Shown: positions 30,678 to 44,414, counted from the first letter of the stretch. The stretch: DNA of 64,000 nucleotides from Edaphochlamys debaryana (GCA_016858145.1 JAEHOE010000016.1:1-64000), one strand, 5' to 3'. Notes: a model not told the origin generated them from the sequence alone. Numbers and translations: made by a program.

Positions 30678-33600
30678 CTTGCCATTCCCGCCGCGGCCGC
30701 CGCCCAATGGGAATCCGCGCCCGCCGCCCAGCCCACGCCCGCCGCCGCCGCCGCCCAACCCGCCGCCACCCCGGCCGCCGCCGCCTCTGCCGCCGCGGCT
30801 GCCGCCACCGCCGCCGCCGCGGCCACCGCCGCCGCCGTCGCCACCGCCTCCCGGCCCGCCGCCCAGGCCGAGGCCGCCCTTCAGCCCCAACCAGAGCCCC
30901 TTCCCGCCCTTGCCTCCTTCGCCGCCGCCCCTCGCACCGCCAGCGCCGCCGCCCGCGGCCCCTCGCTTCCCTCGCCCACCCACCAGCCCCACGCCCCCGC
31001 GGCCTCCACCGCCGCCCGCACCGCCCTTCCCGCCGCCGGCGCCGCCTCGGCCCACGTTTGAGGTCGACAATGACGGCAAGGGCACCTGCTACACACAGTT
31101 TGACCGAGATGGAGATATCATCTCGAAGAGGTGCTACTACATCGAACTACCGCCCGTTACTGCGGTCCGGATCGGAGTGCAGGGCGAGATCATTACCAGC
31201 AGCGGCGTCAACGACACGACGGCGGCGGCGATTGCGCAGGGGAAGGACGGAATGCTCCGCATCGCCCTTCCGCCGCCCAGCTTCCCACCCTCTCCGCCGC
31301 CGTCTCCGGACCCGCCCACGGTGCCTGCGCCGCCGCCCCCGCCGCCACCGTCGCCGCCGCCGCCGGTGCCGTTCCCGCCGGCGTCGCCGGATAGGCCGCC
31401 GTCACCGCCTAGGAGGGACCCGTCTCCGCCCAAGCCCCCCAGCCCTCCGCCGCCCAAGCCGCCGCCACCCAGCCCGCCGCCGCCCAAGCCACCGCCGCCC
31501 AGCCCGCCGCCGCCCATGCCCTCACCAGTGCGAGTGGGCAACGCTCCCCTGCCCCCGTCCCCGCCGCCCATGCCACCTGGGCCCCCGCCCAGTCCACCCC
31601 CCTCCCCACCGCCTCCCCGCCCGCCGCCGCCAAACCCGCCGCCACCCAGCCCCCCGCCGCCACCCCTGCCGCCGGACCGGCCGCCCATGCCGCCGCTGCC
31701 GCCCTCGCCGCCTGCCTACATCTACACACGAGCCGACTACAAGCCGGCCATCATCTTCGCCACTGGCGATACGGACCCTGTCAAGAACGCAATCTACCCG
31801 CCCATCTCCCCCAGCTTGCGTGGCACGTCGTACGGCGTTGACTCGTACGCGTTGACCGGGAACGGCACGTACACCGAGTACAGCCCTTCATGTTCCGACA
31901 CGTGCCTTGGCGCGGGCGAGGGCAACTCCCCCGGCGGCAGCGGTGCTAGCTACTCAGTTGACCGAGTCAAGGGCAAGAGCAGGGGCGGGATCTGGCTACC
32001 TGCTGACGTCGCGACCGGGGGAAACCTGGCCCCCGCCGCCGCCGCGTCGCCGCCGCCCAGCGCCAGCACCAGCTACTGCACCTGCCCGCCGCTCGCCAAC
32101 GAAGCCGACGGCACCTGCCCCGACGGCCAGACGCCGCTGGTCTGGATTTCGAAGCCGTACAAGATCCAGCTGCTGACGCAGTGCGTGGCCGCGCCGGCGG
32201 TCGACTCGGGCGGAGCGGCCATCTTCTCGGTCTGCTTTCGGCGCAGCTGCTTGGGCAGCCTCTGGAACGCGACACTATCGCAAGACGAAATCGACTTTTA
32301 CGCACCCAACATCACTCTGCCCTCGAGCTTCCGCTCCGAGTCGGTCGTGGTCGCGGTCACGCTGACCGTGATGCGTCCGCAGTGCGTCGGAGACGCCTGG
32401 GCCGAGGCCTACGTCCAACAGGTCGCAGGGTATAACTCGATGCTGCTGAACGAGGCCTCGCCGGTCGTGACTCGCGACGTCGGAGCAGGCGGTTTTTCCA
32501 AGTTCACCGCGCACTTCCTGGCTCCGATCGGCTGCAACGACCGCAGCGTCATCTTCATGATCAACCCCATCTCCAGCACGTGGCTGCTGCCGGACGCGGT
32601 GCCCGCCTCGTGCACGCCGCCGCCCGCCATTCCCGACCCCCAGAACAACAACGCCGACTGCCCCGCCGGCCGTACGCCCGTGCTGTACGACATCCTGGAC
32701 GCCACGGGCAGCAAGGACCCGCTCTACCCCACCGTCAAGCAGGTAAACGGGCAGAGTGCGGGCAAGGGTTGGGGCAAGGGGGCGAGGGTAAGCCACTGGC
32801 CCGTCTGTGCATTTGTGGAGTGGGCAGGCGCTTCATACCAGCGTCAGGACTGGGCCGCCGCCACGCTGAGGGGTCTGCAAGCGTTGTGCACGTACCCTGG
32901 ACCGCACTGGACCGACCCGCTACTCCACGGCCACCAGCAGCCCTACCCTGGCCGCCTTCTGTCAACCAACCCTCCTCCCCTCTTCCCCACGCACCCTCCA
33001 ATCCTGCTCCCAACCAGTGCGCCCCCCTGGCCGAGTACAACGAGACCGCGGGCGTCATGTCCCTGTCGCTGTGCTGGGCCACCACCTACCTGCCCGACCC
33101 CTTCGCCTACAAGCCCTTCCGCGCGATCATGACTAACGTAACCGAGTACAACGTGGGCTACATGCCCGACGGCAACTGGGCAGTCACGTGAGCATGCCGC
33201 GGGTTACGGTTGTTGTGCTGACGCGGTTGCGAGCATAGGGAATGGCAGGAGGCTGGGCCTGCCCCGCAGGGGTAGGGGTCAGAGGTCACAGGAAGCCGCG
33301 GCCCGCGCTCAACGCTCACCCCACCCCGCCCCCTCCACCATCCTCCCCCCTCCCCCCTCCCCCTCCCCTCCACCACCTCCGCCACCTCGTGCCCACCAGC
33401 CTCTCCAAGCCCGCCAACCGCGGCATCACGGCGCGCCTCACCGTCCACAGCAACAACGCCACCGTCATCCCGCCCCTCTCCATCACCGACGCGGGCATGC
33501 TGCCCCTCGCCAACGCAACCGCCATGGACCTGGAGGTGTTGGTGCCCAACGGCGCTCTCGACGGCGAGACTGTGTCCTTCAAGCTCACCGGCCCCAGCGA

Positions 33601-36384
33601 AGCCCCCGTCGCGACGCGGCTCTGCGTCTGCCCGCGGGCCGCGACCGAGCAGACCGACTGCGCTAACACGGAGCCGCGCGGAATCCGGGTCAAGCTTTCG
33701 GTCGACGGCCAGTCAAACGTCACCACATACTTTTGCGTCGACCCGCCCGCGTGGACGACGGAAACGGGCGAGTGGACCTTTTCGTACTGCTGGCGCTACG
33801 CCTGTCTGCCGGCGTCGTTCCAGAAGCAGGACTACATCATTGAGACGGAGCTCACGTCGTACGGCGCGTCGGTGGTTGCGTCGGGGCGGCAGCGGCTGAC
33901 GTTCGTCAAGCCCAGGGTGGTTGACATGAACATCACGTTCCGGTGGTTTGTCGGCTGGCCGTTGGACGAGTGGAACACGTACGAAGCCAGGTGGGGAGCG
34001 CCGTGGGGTTGGGTTGGGGCGTGCGTGGCTGCAAGGGGAAGGGGGCCAAGGACTGGCGAGCCGCGCAGGAGGTATAATACAGGGCGGCGAAGGGCTGGGC
34101 ATGGAGCTGTGCGCATGAGGCCAGGAGTCCCTCGGGGCCGTAGCAGTTGGCTGACATGGACAGGGTAGGATACAAACAGGTTGACTGCGCTCACCCTACA
34201 TACGCCCTACCCATTGTACAGGGTCAACTCTACACAGCTCATGACGGTGCCGTCGGGCGGCATCCGGGCCTACAGGTGAGCCGCCGTCTGCGGGCTGGGC
34301 CCACTGGGGCCCAAGCCGGGCCCACGCCCATTCTCCTCCATCCCCGCAAGACACAGGCGGACAGGACCTCTCCCCTCTTTCAGGTCCTCACCTGCCCCCT
34401 CCCCAACGCACCCACAGGATCTGGATCCGAGTGCCGTACGTCATGGACTACGACGCCAACGCCGGCAGCGTGACGCTGACTCATGCCGCGCCGCACGTGT
34501 ACGCCGTCTCGCCTGGATCTCTCAACGACTGGCCCAACGGCACCAAGCCCACCGTTCCTGGATCCGAGTTCCGAACCAGCGGAAGCGAGCTCCAAGGCAT
34601 GCTCCAAGTCGCCGACATCATCAACATCACAGCCACCGGCATGACGTTTGATCCCGTGATCTCCAACTTCTCGGACAAGATCAGCGGTTACATCGAGCAT
34701 TACATGATGCAGATGGACATCTCATTTCCCGATTACTCATGGCTGCGTAGCTGCTCCATCGACGATGTGTGGCCGATCCTGGAACAGATCTCGAGTGCGT
34801 ACAAGGGAGTCACGCCCGAGTCAATGGGCTGGTCGTGCGTCTACAACTACCGACAGCCCGACAGCGTCTCCAAACTGCTCAACTACAATTCCAACGGCTC
34901 CTCAAACATTATAGCGAGGAGACGCGGGCGCAGCTTACAACAAGCCGGGTCCGGCGGAACCAGCACAACGCTCAATAATGTGTGCTACCCCCGCATAACG
35001 CTCAGCATCTCCCTACCCATCTTGGACGTTGACAAGGAGGCCAACCTGACCGCCATCTACGTCGAGGCAAACTGGATCGCCGACCAGGTCTATTCCGTGA
35101 TTGGCAACAGCGCCTGCTACGTGCCTGTGGGCAACGAGACGCGCATCGCCACACGCTACGTGTTTGCGGTCGACGAGCACGACAGCACGCCCACGTGCGA
35201 TTACGTCCTCAAGGTAGGCACTAGGCAGGCAGGGAGGGAGGGCCGGCGGCGGCAAGGCGGCTGGTGGGCAGGCAAGGGCGGCAGCGGCAGGGGTCTAGCG
35301 GCTGGTCCTGGGGTGGCTAAGCCTGCAGCCGCTCCAGGACCACCAAGAGGAGCAGCGCGGGGCCTCCCTTGGCGACCACCGGCACGTGCACACGTCACAG
35401 CCCCATGCAGCTCGTCTGTCGGTTGACGCACATCCTGGCCTCTCCCGTAACCCCCACTCGCCATCAGCATCGTTACGCCACTCCCCCGCTCCCATTCATC
35501 CCCCCCGCAGGCCTTTACCTCGGTCCACAACCTGACGTTGGACAAGGTGCGCCTGGAGCGGTGCTACGAGTACATGCCCAAGAAGGGCTACCCGGCGGGC
35601 CTGATCGGTGAGGCAGGGGCGGGGAGGGGGCGGTCAGGGAGGGGGGCCCACGGCCAGAGCGGGCAGCGTGGGAAGAGGGCGGACCGTGTCGTGGGGTTGG
35701 GTGCAAAACCGGTCAGGTGCAGGACCAGGGCTGGGGTCCTCACTTGTGGCCCGGCACCTGCTCGGCCACGTGCTAGCACAGGCAGCCTAGCCTAGCCGGC
35801 CTCAGTCTCAGTGCGGCCGGCCCACCGACCCCCAACCGCCCTGCTCCTCCCGCCCCTGCCCTTTCCCCTGCCCCCCACCACCAGCCCTGTGGTGCGTCAT
35901 TGGCGTGGTGGGGGTCATCCTCATCGCCCTCTTCATCGTCGGCATCCTGGCCTGGCGCCGCCGCCAGCAGCGCAACCTCCACACAGTCACCCAGTCGGGC
36001 GCGCTGACGGGCCCAGCCCAGCAGCAGCAGCAGCAGCACCGCGTCACGCGCGACCACCGCGACGAGATGGGCATGCAGCTGGGCACCATGGGGGGACGGA
36101 AGGTTGGCGTCGCGGAGGCCCGCAGCACGCCCGCGGACCAGGAGTGGGAGGCGAGCGTGGCGTTGCTGACACCGGCTGGGATCGCGACCAACCGGGTCGC
36201 GCCCTCGCCCACGCCAACGCTGCGGACGCCCTCGCGGACGCCCGGCAGCACGCCCCGGGCGGCGCTGCTGGGGGGTGAGGCTGGGCGGGGCCAGGCGCAA
36301 TCGGACCACCACCACCACGCCGACGTCCCGGGCGCAGTGCACAGCGACGGCGGCGCAGCAGCGGGCGGCGGCGGGCGCGGCTGA
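28517..36384 (+). CDS. pherophorin-like Pro-rich protein with transmembrane helix and cytoplasmic tail
   Basis: Ten exons in consistent phase: 28517-28750, 28938-28967, 29149-29574, 30385-32742, 33018-33187, 33400-33990, 34222-34275, 34418-35213, 35511-35607, 35885-36384 (1751 aa). Residues 1-24 are a signal peptide (ALALALLLAPGRLSAQ). A Cys-rich N-terminal domain (~25-310) precedes the first poly-Pro/Ser spacer (~312-453), a short Cys-containing insert, a second Pro-rich spacer (~525-672; PPSPPPP, PPPKPPP) and several Cys-rich extracellular modules with many N-glycosylation sequons. Hydroxyproline-rich spacers between globular domains are the hallmark of pherophorins, the structural glycoproteins of the volvocine matrix. 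Known pherophorins are secreted, whereas this one has a helix at ~1587-1609 (VIGVVGVILIALFIVGILAW) followed by RRRQQR and a ~140-aa Gln/His/Thr-rich tail. The 30-base exon 2 is inferred from splice sites only. Confidence 0.85.
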
Positions 36385-39300
36385 GCGCCGGGGAGGAGCG
36401 AGGGCAGCGAGCCGGGCCGCGCGCTGGGCGGAACAGGAGGCCGGAAGCGCGGTGCCGGTAGGGAGGGGCAGGGTCGGCGCGCGCTGGCCAGGCAGCTTAG
36501 CAGCGGTGACGAGTGTCAGCATTGACTTTACGCGTGCTTATTATGGTTGTGCGTGCGTGGATGGGCGGGGAGCTCTTGGTGTGCTGTGGCTTCATTTGGT
36601 GGCTTCATGATCAGCTTCACGGCGCCGCCGGCCTGAGACTGGCTGGGTTGGGATGACGTGGGGCGGTGACGTCCAAGTGGGAGGCTTGCACCTGCAAAGA
36701 GCAGGCCTGGTCACACCGGTATCTGCTTACTGACGCTGGTGTCGACTGGTGGGGGGGGGTGGGGGCAACGGGTCGTGTGCATGCCTGGTGTGGGGTGTGG
36801 GTTGCTGCACGCCGCCCGCATGCGGCTCAAGACATAAACGAATGGCTTGTCATGCGCATCTAGGGGGCTGCGAGTGGGGTATCCTGGGGACGGCGGACAC
36901 AGCCTGTGGCGCCATGGGGAGGCTTGAGGGTGGTGACCCAGGCGACGACCCCGAGGCGCGTGCAATGAAGTTGGGCCCTGCAAATATGAAAGACGAAGGG
37001 GAGGGGCACTCATGGTGAAGGGCACTGCCGCGCCGCGGTCTTGCTGTGAATGTGTGTTGCAGTTGAAGCGGATAGCCTGACCGTGGACGGACGTGTAAGG
37101 ACCTGGTGATGCTGTAGTTTTGTGGACGGACGTGCAAGGACCGGACCTGCGTCGCAGCCCTAGTGGTGGCGGTTTCCAATGCCCGGGACTGTGGCTGCTG
37201 TGTGAGCTGTGAGGTCCACTGCCTCTCGGGCCCTCCCCCCGGGACAGTGGCCGCATTCCCCGCGTAGCAAGCTGACAATGTGAGGGCATCACATGCCTGC
37301 AACTCAAACGCACGACTGGCAGCCTGCTGAGCGGGTAGCATGTGGGGAAGGCGGGCATAGCCCCCGTGTAGCACACAAGCAACGGGGCTTTCTAGCACTA
37401 CACGGAGCGGTACGCGCAGGCGAGCATGTGGGGAAGCTCGGAGCGGTGTGCGCAACAATCTGGATGATGGATTGACGGATGCTGAAAGGTTAACAACTGG
37501 ATGCAGCTGTGCACACTGACCGGTGCAGACGCTGGAGCACCACCGTAGTGTCGTATGCACGGTGAGCAGTGATGGATGCCAGCGGGAAAGGTGGACCACC
37601 ACCGTAGCGTCGTACCGTGCACGGTTTGCTGGAGAACTGGGTTCGTCGTAGCTGAGTCCGAGGCTGAGCAGGGCTGCGCTGGGCCAGCGGCATTCAACTG
37701 CTCGCTGCACCGTCGGCCATGGGGTGGTAGAGGCACCTCAGTTCGTTACACGCACGTTTGTGCAATTCAGGGAGAAGGGAACCATAGTTTCCCCACGACC
37801 CAACAAGCCGTACTGCAGACCCGCCAACAAGCGGTTGTCCCCACACCCCGATAGTCGATAACCCTACAACCCTGGATAGCGCCGACGACGCCTGCCTCTT
37901 GCTAGGAGGCACGAGGCACATGGCCGGGGCATACCCCCGCGCATTAGCGTGTGGGGGCCCCGCAGAAGCAACACAACACAGCTCGAACCACGCCAACAGT
38001 TGGGTGCCATGCTCGCTTCAGTGCTTTCCCGGATTAGACTCAGCCAGTTGAATGCTAATGCTGATGCTCCCCACAGGACAGCATTCGCTTAAAGCTCATG
38101 GTCGCGTCAGCAGACGCGTGCATGCGTGCTTGCATGCCAAGATCAAGTACAGGTGGGTTCCGGCCCCTGCATGTTCTCCTGGACGGCGACAAGACCAGAC
38201 GTGACACGCCGTACGCACTGCCCGCGGCAGCATGAGCAGCACAGCGCTGAGCATACCAACCCTTGTGCACGCTCTGTAAAGCACCAGCACAAAGACCCCT
38301 GAACCACAATTCCGAGGGATCGGATTATTCGTCTACCCGCGCTCCCTGCGGCCCATTACGGCAGTGGGCCATGGCCGTCACAGAGCGGGGCTTTCCACAG
38401 ACCACACAACACACCACAGGAAGCCAAGCGAGGGCGAAACAGCCGCGCAGGAATTGTCGGAGGGCCGCCCCACCCCGCAAACAGATCCGTCAAACGCGAA
38501 ACGGTGGTCACGCGTCCACAGGACGCGGCACACATCCACACACAGACCCAAGACAATACCACGCCACCGCCAGCACAACGGCTGGCAGGATGAGAAGCAG
38601 TAACCACGCTAGCGACACGCACAGTGTCAAATGGCTCGAACATTTGAGCGCATCAGCAGCTAGTGCCTGCAGTCAGACTCAGACTCGGTGCCCAATCCCT
38701 CCCAAGGTAAACTCGCCACGGCGTCCCTCTCCGCTCTGGTGCGCAGAGCGCTGCCGACTAAATTACACGTCGCGCTACGTTTAACTGTGCGGCCCTACAC
38801 GTACAACCCGTTATGGTGCGCCCACCCGTGGCGCTGTAATACGCGCCTCGCCTCACTCAATGCAGCACCTTTGTTCTGCGCCCCCGACCTGCGCTTCCCT
38901 CTAGTAAGATCAATCAGACCGCCAAGCCCAGAGGCCTCGTGCAGCCACGACAGGGCACAAGGGTGGCCCCCGCGTACACCGAGCCCTCCAACGCCCCGAC
39001 AAATTGTGTCATGGGGCCAACCACCCACCCTTGCCTCACGAACACCTCAAGAGCAGGTCTGCCCCAAGCACACCGCGCCGACCCCCAATGTCACCGCCGC
39101 TGCACGGCTTGGGAAGCCGTCTTTGATCCGACGGTTTCCCAGACCGACTCCGCCGCCGTAGCGGGTCAGCAAGAATTAGGTAGGATGGCTACATTTAGCA
39201 GGGCTCGCAGCCCGGCCCCAGCGGACGCCGTAGCTAACAGTAAGAGTAGTACTACCGCCGGTACCCTCGGTCGCGGCAGGCTCGTGTCAGCACGCACACA

Positions 39301-40115
39301 TTCAAGCCAGGCCGTGAAACAAGCGCAACGAGCGCATGCTGACGGCTCCTGGTATGTTGCCCACCCAGCTCTGCTGAGCACACGCGCCTCACAAGCACCA
39401 ACATCAACAAGAGCCAAGAGAAAGCAAGCTTCGACCATTGACCCCTAATACGGGTACGAGTCGGGATCCCCCAGAGCAGAGGATGGCAAGGGCTCGCGGC
39501 CCCCGCCCGTTTGATGTAACAAGAGCCCCAACGACGTCAGTCGACGCCAGGATTTCAACGCGAACCCCCACCCATCATACCCCACAAACACGTGAGCAAC
39601 GCAAAGCCTGTCTGCAAACGTGCACGGATGCAGAGCGGTTCGCCCGATCGTGAGCCCGCATGCGGCATTATTCACGTGCTGGCGCGTAGTAATAGTGTTA
39701 GCGCTGTTTCCCGTACGGTCCCGGTGCATGTTCTCTTATCATTGTGCCCCTGAACCGGCAAGCTCCCCTGCCCTTGCCCTCATCAGTCCTTGTCCAAACG
39801 CCGACCCCACCTCAGGTAACGGGTGCGGGCCAAGCCTCAGGCGCTGGCCCCACACGGCAGGGGCTCAACTGTGCTGTCACATTCTTCAAAGTGCGCCACC
39901 CCACAATGCAGTGCACTGCACAGGCCTTCAATGCAGCCAGTGCTGTGCGCTCAGCACCGTTCCACGCAAGACGGTCGCGCGTGCTGCGCCGGATCGCTCA
40001 GTCGGGGCGTGTTCACGTCCAGAGCAGCGCAGAACAGCGCGGTCCCCTGTCCCCTTCACAACCAACGCAGCGGCGCCCAACCCCACCGCACTCTACCGCA
40101 CCGTACGGCGGGTGC
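36385..40115. other. convergent intergenic region: two 3' UTRs and spacer
   Basis: The pherophorin-like 3' UTR probably ends after TGTAA at 37094. On the minus strand the nearest TGTAA downstream of the bHLH gene is at 38763-38767 (read as TTACA), so much of 38.7-40.1 kb could be its 3' UTR. Small local duplications are visible: a 20-base unit at 37083 and 37122 with one mismatch, and a CACCGTAG-GTCGTA block near 37540 and 37597. I see no supported gene. Confidence 0.5.
37094..37098 (+). promoter_or_regulatory. candidate poly(A) signal TGTAA of the pherophorin-like gene
   Basis: First TGTAA downstream of the stop at 36384, giving a 3' UTR of about 0.7 kb, normal for volvocine genes. Confidence 0.5.
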
Positions 40116-42829
40116 TCAGATCGCGACCCCCGTGGCGCGCTGTACGGCATCCTGGATGGCGGTGTGTACGAGCGGCACGCGCTCGGCCTCGCAGTACACG
40201 CCCAGCTCCAGGGCCATGCGCGATCCGGGCGCGGGCGTTACGTTGACGGAGAACATGGATGCGCCCGCCTCCGCCAGGGCGTGGCAGGCCAGGGCCACTA
40301 GGTCGCCGCGGGGCGGGCAGACGACGCGGACCTGAGGGGAGGGGAGGAAAGGGGGGGTGGGGTTAGGCAGAGGCGTGGAAAAACGGGGCCAAGGGTAGAG
40401 GCGGCAGGCAGGCATATGGTGGCGGGAGGCGGCGAGGTGGAGCGGGAGAGTGGGGAGAGGGAAGGTGGGGACGGGCTGTGCGGAGGCGTGGGAGAGTGGG
40501 GGAGAGGCTAGGGGCTAGAGACTGGCGCATGGCGGCAGGCGGCGGCGGGATCAAGGCGCCGATGGCAACGCCGCGGCGGCAGCTCACCAGCCAGGACGGG
40601 AGCGAGTTGACCGGCGGGGCGGCGGCGGCGGCGGCAGCCGGGTCGAAGGCAGCGGCGGCGGCGGCGGTGCTGGCGTCGTAGCACGGCGGCAGCGTGGGCG
40701 CCTGCGGCAGCGCCGACGTGACGGCCAGGGGGGTAGCTGACGTCGGCGACGGAGACGGCGACGCCGGGTAGCAGCTGGGTCCGCCGGCGGCGAGGCTGCC
40801 GTTCATGCAGGAGCTGGGTGCACAGGCCAGTGCGGGGCTGGCGCAGGGGCTAGCGGGGGCGAAGCCAGCGGAGCCGGGGAACATGGACGGCGTCGGGATG
40901 AAGGGCGGCGGCACGGCCGCAGCAGCGGCGGCCGCGGCGGCAGACGCCACGTCGGCGGCGGCCTCCGCGAGTGGGCTGCTGGCGGAGTTGCAGCCGCTGC
41001 CTGCGCCGCCGGAGGCGGCGGGCGACGGCAGGGCGCCGTCGGCGCTGAGCGCGCCCATGGCGGCGGCGGCGCAGCCGGCGGCGGCCAGGTCGTTGCTGGA
41101 GCCTGACGGCGACGCCGTCACGGCAGCGACGGCGCCAGCGGCCACGGCAGCCGCGTCGTACGCAATCTGGCAGGCCGCCGCAGAGGACTGAGACGACAGC
41201 ATCGCAGGCTGCATCGGCCCTGCGGCGAGCATTGACGGCGCCGCCGGCGCCGGGGCCGCTGCCGTCGGGCTGGGCTTGCACGGCGCCGCCGCCACCGCGG
41301 AGGTCTTGGCGGGCACGGCCAGCGCGCGGGGCCTGGCCGTGGCGGCGGCAGCGGGGGCGGCGGGCCGCGAGTGCGCCGCCTCCGCCAGGCGGTGCTTGAG
41401 ACGGGTGTTCTCGGCCTGGAGCTGGCGGAGGCGGACCGCCACGTCAGCCAGCACCGCGTGCTTGGGCCGCTTGGCGCCTGCACAGGCGGGTGCAAGGGAG
41501 GAGGCAAGTCGGGCGGGTCAGATGAGGGGTTCAACAACCCGGCTGCCTCGAGGTCTCGGGTTGCTGCGCCTGGGCGCGTGTCAAGTGGGCCTTGGGCGTA
41601 CCTACACACGCGACGGTACCTAGCGTACGTCCGGAAGTACGTCTGTACGGTCGGTATGGGCCACGCGCACAAGCAACATACGCGGCGCCGGGGTTACGGT
41701 CTAGAGCCGGGCGGTGGTCGACTGGACTCGAATCGGTCCTGCGCAAGGGCTTACTGGGGCAGGAGGTGTCGCTCGTGTCCTCGGCGCCTCGCTTGCCCGT
41801 GACGGGCGGCACGAGCCGGCCCAGGTCCTCGATCAGGTTGTTGATGCGGTCCCGGCGGTGCTTCTCGATGGTGCTGTGGGGAGGGCGGGGAGGGAGGGGA
41901 GGGCGGGAAGGGGGGAGGTGAAGGGGCGGCCGGGTGGGGCATGAGGCGGGAGTACGTCGGGTTGGAGCGTCGAAGCACGGGGCAGGCCATGTGGGTCTGG
42001 TACGAGGCGGTTGCAGGGCAGGGAGAGGTATAGCTGTGAGGAAGCAAGCTGCAATATATATACATGTGCATGTGCTTAAAACGCGCTGAGCGGGAGCGGG
42101 GACACGCGGGACTCTGTGGTGGGGCCACAGCCTTGCTGCAGCCGCCCCACCACCCGGCGGCGCGGCCATGTCGGTCGAGTGCAGGGAAAAGTCAACGACT
42201 ACGTGTGGCCCCGCCACCCAGCACCTTCCGGTATACAGGTGATCTAGATAACGTGGTTGCGCGCACCTGTGAGCCATCGGCTGCGACCCGCGACCCGGCC
42301 GTGGTCGGCGGCCATTCTGCTTGGACGCTTGCGGGTGCAGCGCGTCGATGCCGTCCATGTCGGGTTCATATGTGGGATCCTCTCCGAAGCTGCTGCCCCC
42401 CGGGAGCTCCTCAGACGGCTCCGATGGCGAGCAACCAAAGGGCGATGGGTCGTGTTCTTGCTTGACGCAAGTTTGCTGTTGATCTGACGTGTAGGCTATC
42501 ATGTCGTCGAGCTGGGCGCTCGAGAGCCCGTCCAGGCTCGCGGCCCCAGTCCATGCGGCCCCTGCCATGCCAGCTTCCTCTGGGTACGCATTTGGATAAT
42601 CGCAAAAGTTGTCCTCCATGACGCTGCTCGCGGCTAGTCGGCGCTCCTCCGGCGAACTGGGGTTGTTTGACGAGAGTCGGCGGGCTCGTTGTTGCGATGC
42701 GAGACTGCGCAGTGGCAACGAGTTGAAGGTGTTCAACTGTGTGTTTGAAGAACTGAGGCGAGAGGACGCAAGGATCGCCGAGTTGTGCCGCACGTGGGGG
42801 CTGCCGGTATACGGCCATGATTGCAACAT
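40116..42829 (-). CDS. bHLH transcription factor with C-terminal ACT-like domain
   Basis: Four exons: 42829-42267, 41873-41755, 41477-40588, 40331-40116; phases match at every join and give 595 aa. The Ser-rich N-terminus contains MEDNFCDYPNAYPEE and acidic patches that may be an activation region. The basic helix-loop-helix (~188-255) crosses two introns: STIEKHRRDRINNLIEDL with the E..RR pattern expected for E-box binding, a variable loop, and helix 2 KHAVLADVAVRLRQLQAE running into a leucine-zipper-like NTRLKHRLAEA. A long Ala/Ser/Pro-rich part follows. The last exon (VRVVCPPRGDLVALACHALA ... LELGVYCEAERV) resembles the ACT-like dimerisation domain at the end of many plant bHLH proteins. 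The start was chosen as the first ATG after an in-frame stop; an upstream exon is possible. Target genes cannot be inferred. Confidence 0.8.
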
Positions 42830-44414
42830 GAGTCCAGAGTCCAGGCCAGACTGGTCCAGGCTGTCTCGATCTACCAAGAGCTGCGTACATGCTATCACCA
42901 GAGCTGGGGCGGAAGCGCAAGTGCAGGTCGCTACGACATTCAGCTCGCTGGGCCTGAGTCTTAAGCTTTAACGGTTCCCGAGTAGAGCTCTGCTCGACAA
43001 TTTGAGGTGCTGGTTGATGCTCCCGCGGCATATTGGAGTCCGCGAGCAATGACATTCGCTTTTCTGACCCGCCTGTTTCCCACCCGGAAACTCGCTGTAG
43101 AATAAAGCCGCGATGTGTGCTGACATACCAAGTGTGAGGCGAGCCTTCTGGCGGAGTCCCCGCCCCCTGCCAATGCGGGCGCCGCTTGGAGTTTCCGGGC
43201 CGCTGTCGACCCCAAGCCACCCATTTCGGGGTTGTCTATGATTGCTGAACAGCTCAATCACAGCGCGGTATGAGTGATTCAGGCCGAGCTTAGTACCCGC
43301 ACGTGCCCACGGGCCCCCCCTCGCGGGACGAGGCCATGCCGCCAACCGGACCACGCGGATGGGCCTCTTACTCATTGCCAGTTCGTTTGGGTTGTGTGGT
43401 GGTTTGTGCCCTTCCAGTCCCTCTCGCATTGTCGGCAGGTCTTGAACTGTGCCCGCAACAACGCCTCCGCTGAAGGTCCAGCCGCCAGCCGCCGCCGCTG
43501 AGGCCCCAGGCCAGCAGCCCAACACCGGGCATCTGCCTGCTGTCGCCAGCTGGGGCCAGACCCGGACAGCTGCGCGTTGCATCAACTCCAGCGTCTCACG
43601 GAGCTACCGAGCAGCGACTGCACTGGGAGCAAGCGCGCAGAAGTTGAGTCCCGTGACCTCAGCTCTGTACCAAATGAATCCAGCCTCAAAGGTGCATTGC
43701 GGAACTCCGACGCCTCCCCGTCTGTCTGCCCCGCCTCCCGTCTCCCTCAGTCCCTCAGTCCCTATGCCTCGGCGTGATCGGCGTACCCGCCACCTCCCTA
43801 CCTTGACGGTTGCCGCCTGCCCATGCCCACCGCATCCCGCCTCCACATGTCCAATCCAACTCAGCCAAACGCCGCAGCCTGTCGTGCCTAGCTGCCTGAA
43901 CACGAGAAGAAGGTGGCGCAGGCGCTTTATTGTACAAGCCGCTACGTGATATGTAGACGCAAGGGCATCCTGCGGCCAGCTGCGGCCGATCCCCCGGCTG
44001 CAGAAAAGCCCGGTCAATGAACATGAACGTCAAACCGCAACTGGCGGCACAAGATCATAACCGCATGCCAGCAGCTTATCGCCAGCTGTTGGCACGTGGC
44101 CTCACGCAACGTCCAAGCGCATGTACAACCGTCCAACGGTCCTTGTTCATGTGGCCAACGTGTCTTTCATTTACGCAGTGCTGTGCCCGTGCATTGATGG
44201 CAATCCCCAATCAAACTAGCTGCTTCACGCCTGCAATGGTTCAAGTTCAACAATGATACCAAGAATCCGCCCCTGAGGCGCCACCCGCCACTCCTAGACT
44301 GCATCAAACGCAACCCCCCCCTTCCCCACATGCGGTCGATGCGGTCGGCAATTGTGCTCGTCGTCGCATGTCGGCTCCGCTCCAAGCCCCTGCTGAGGGC
44401 TGAGGCCCAGTCTC
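42830..44414. other. bHLH 5' region and 3' flank of the next minus-strand gene
   Basis: The frame of the first bHLH exon is open upstream of 42829 to a TAA near 42970 without an ATG, so this part is probably 5' UTR. No gene is supported in the remainder. Confidence 0.5.

Noticed and set aside
36385..40115. Several 100-200-codon frames on both strands
   Set aside because: No domain, no consistent splice phases and overlapping frames; better explained as UTRs and spacer.
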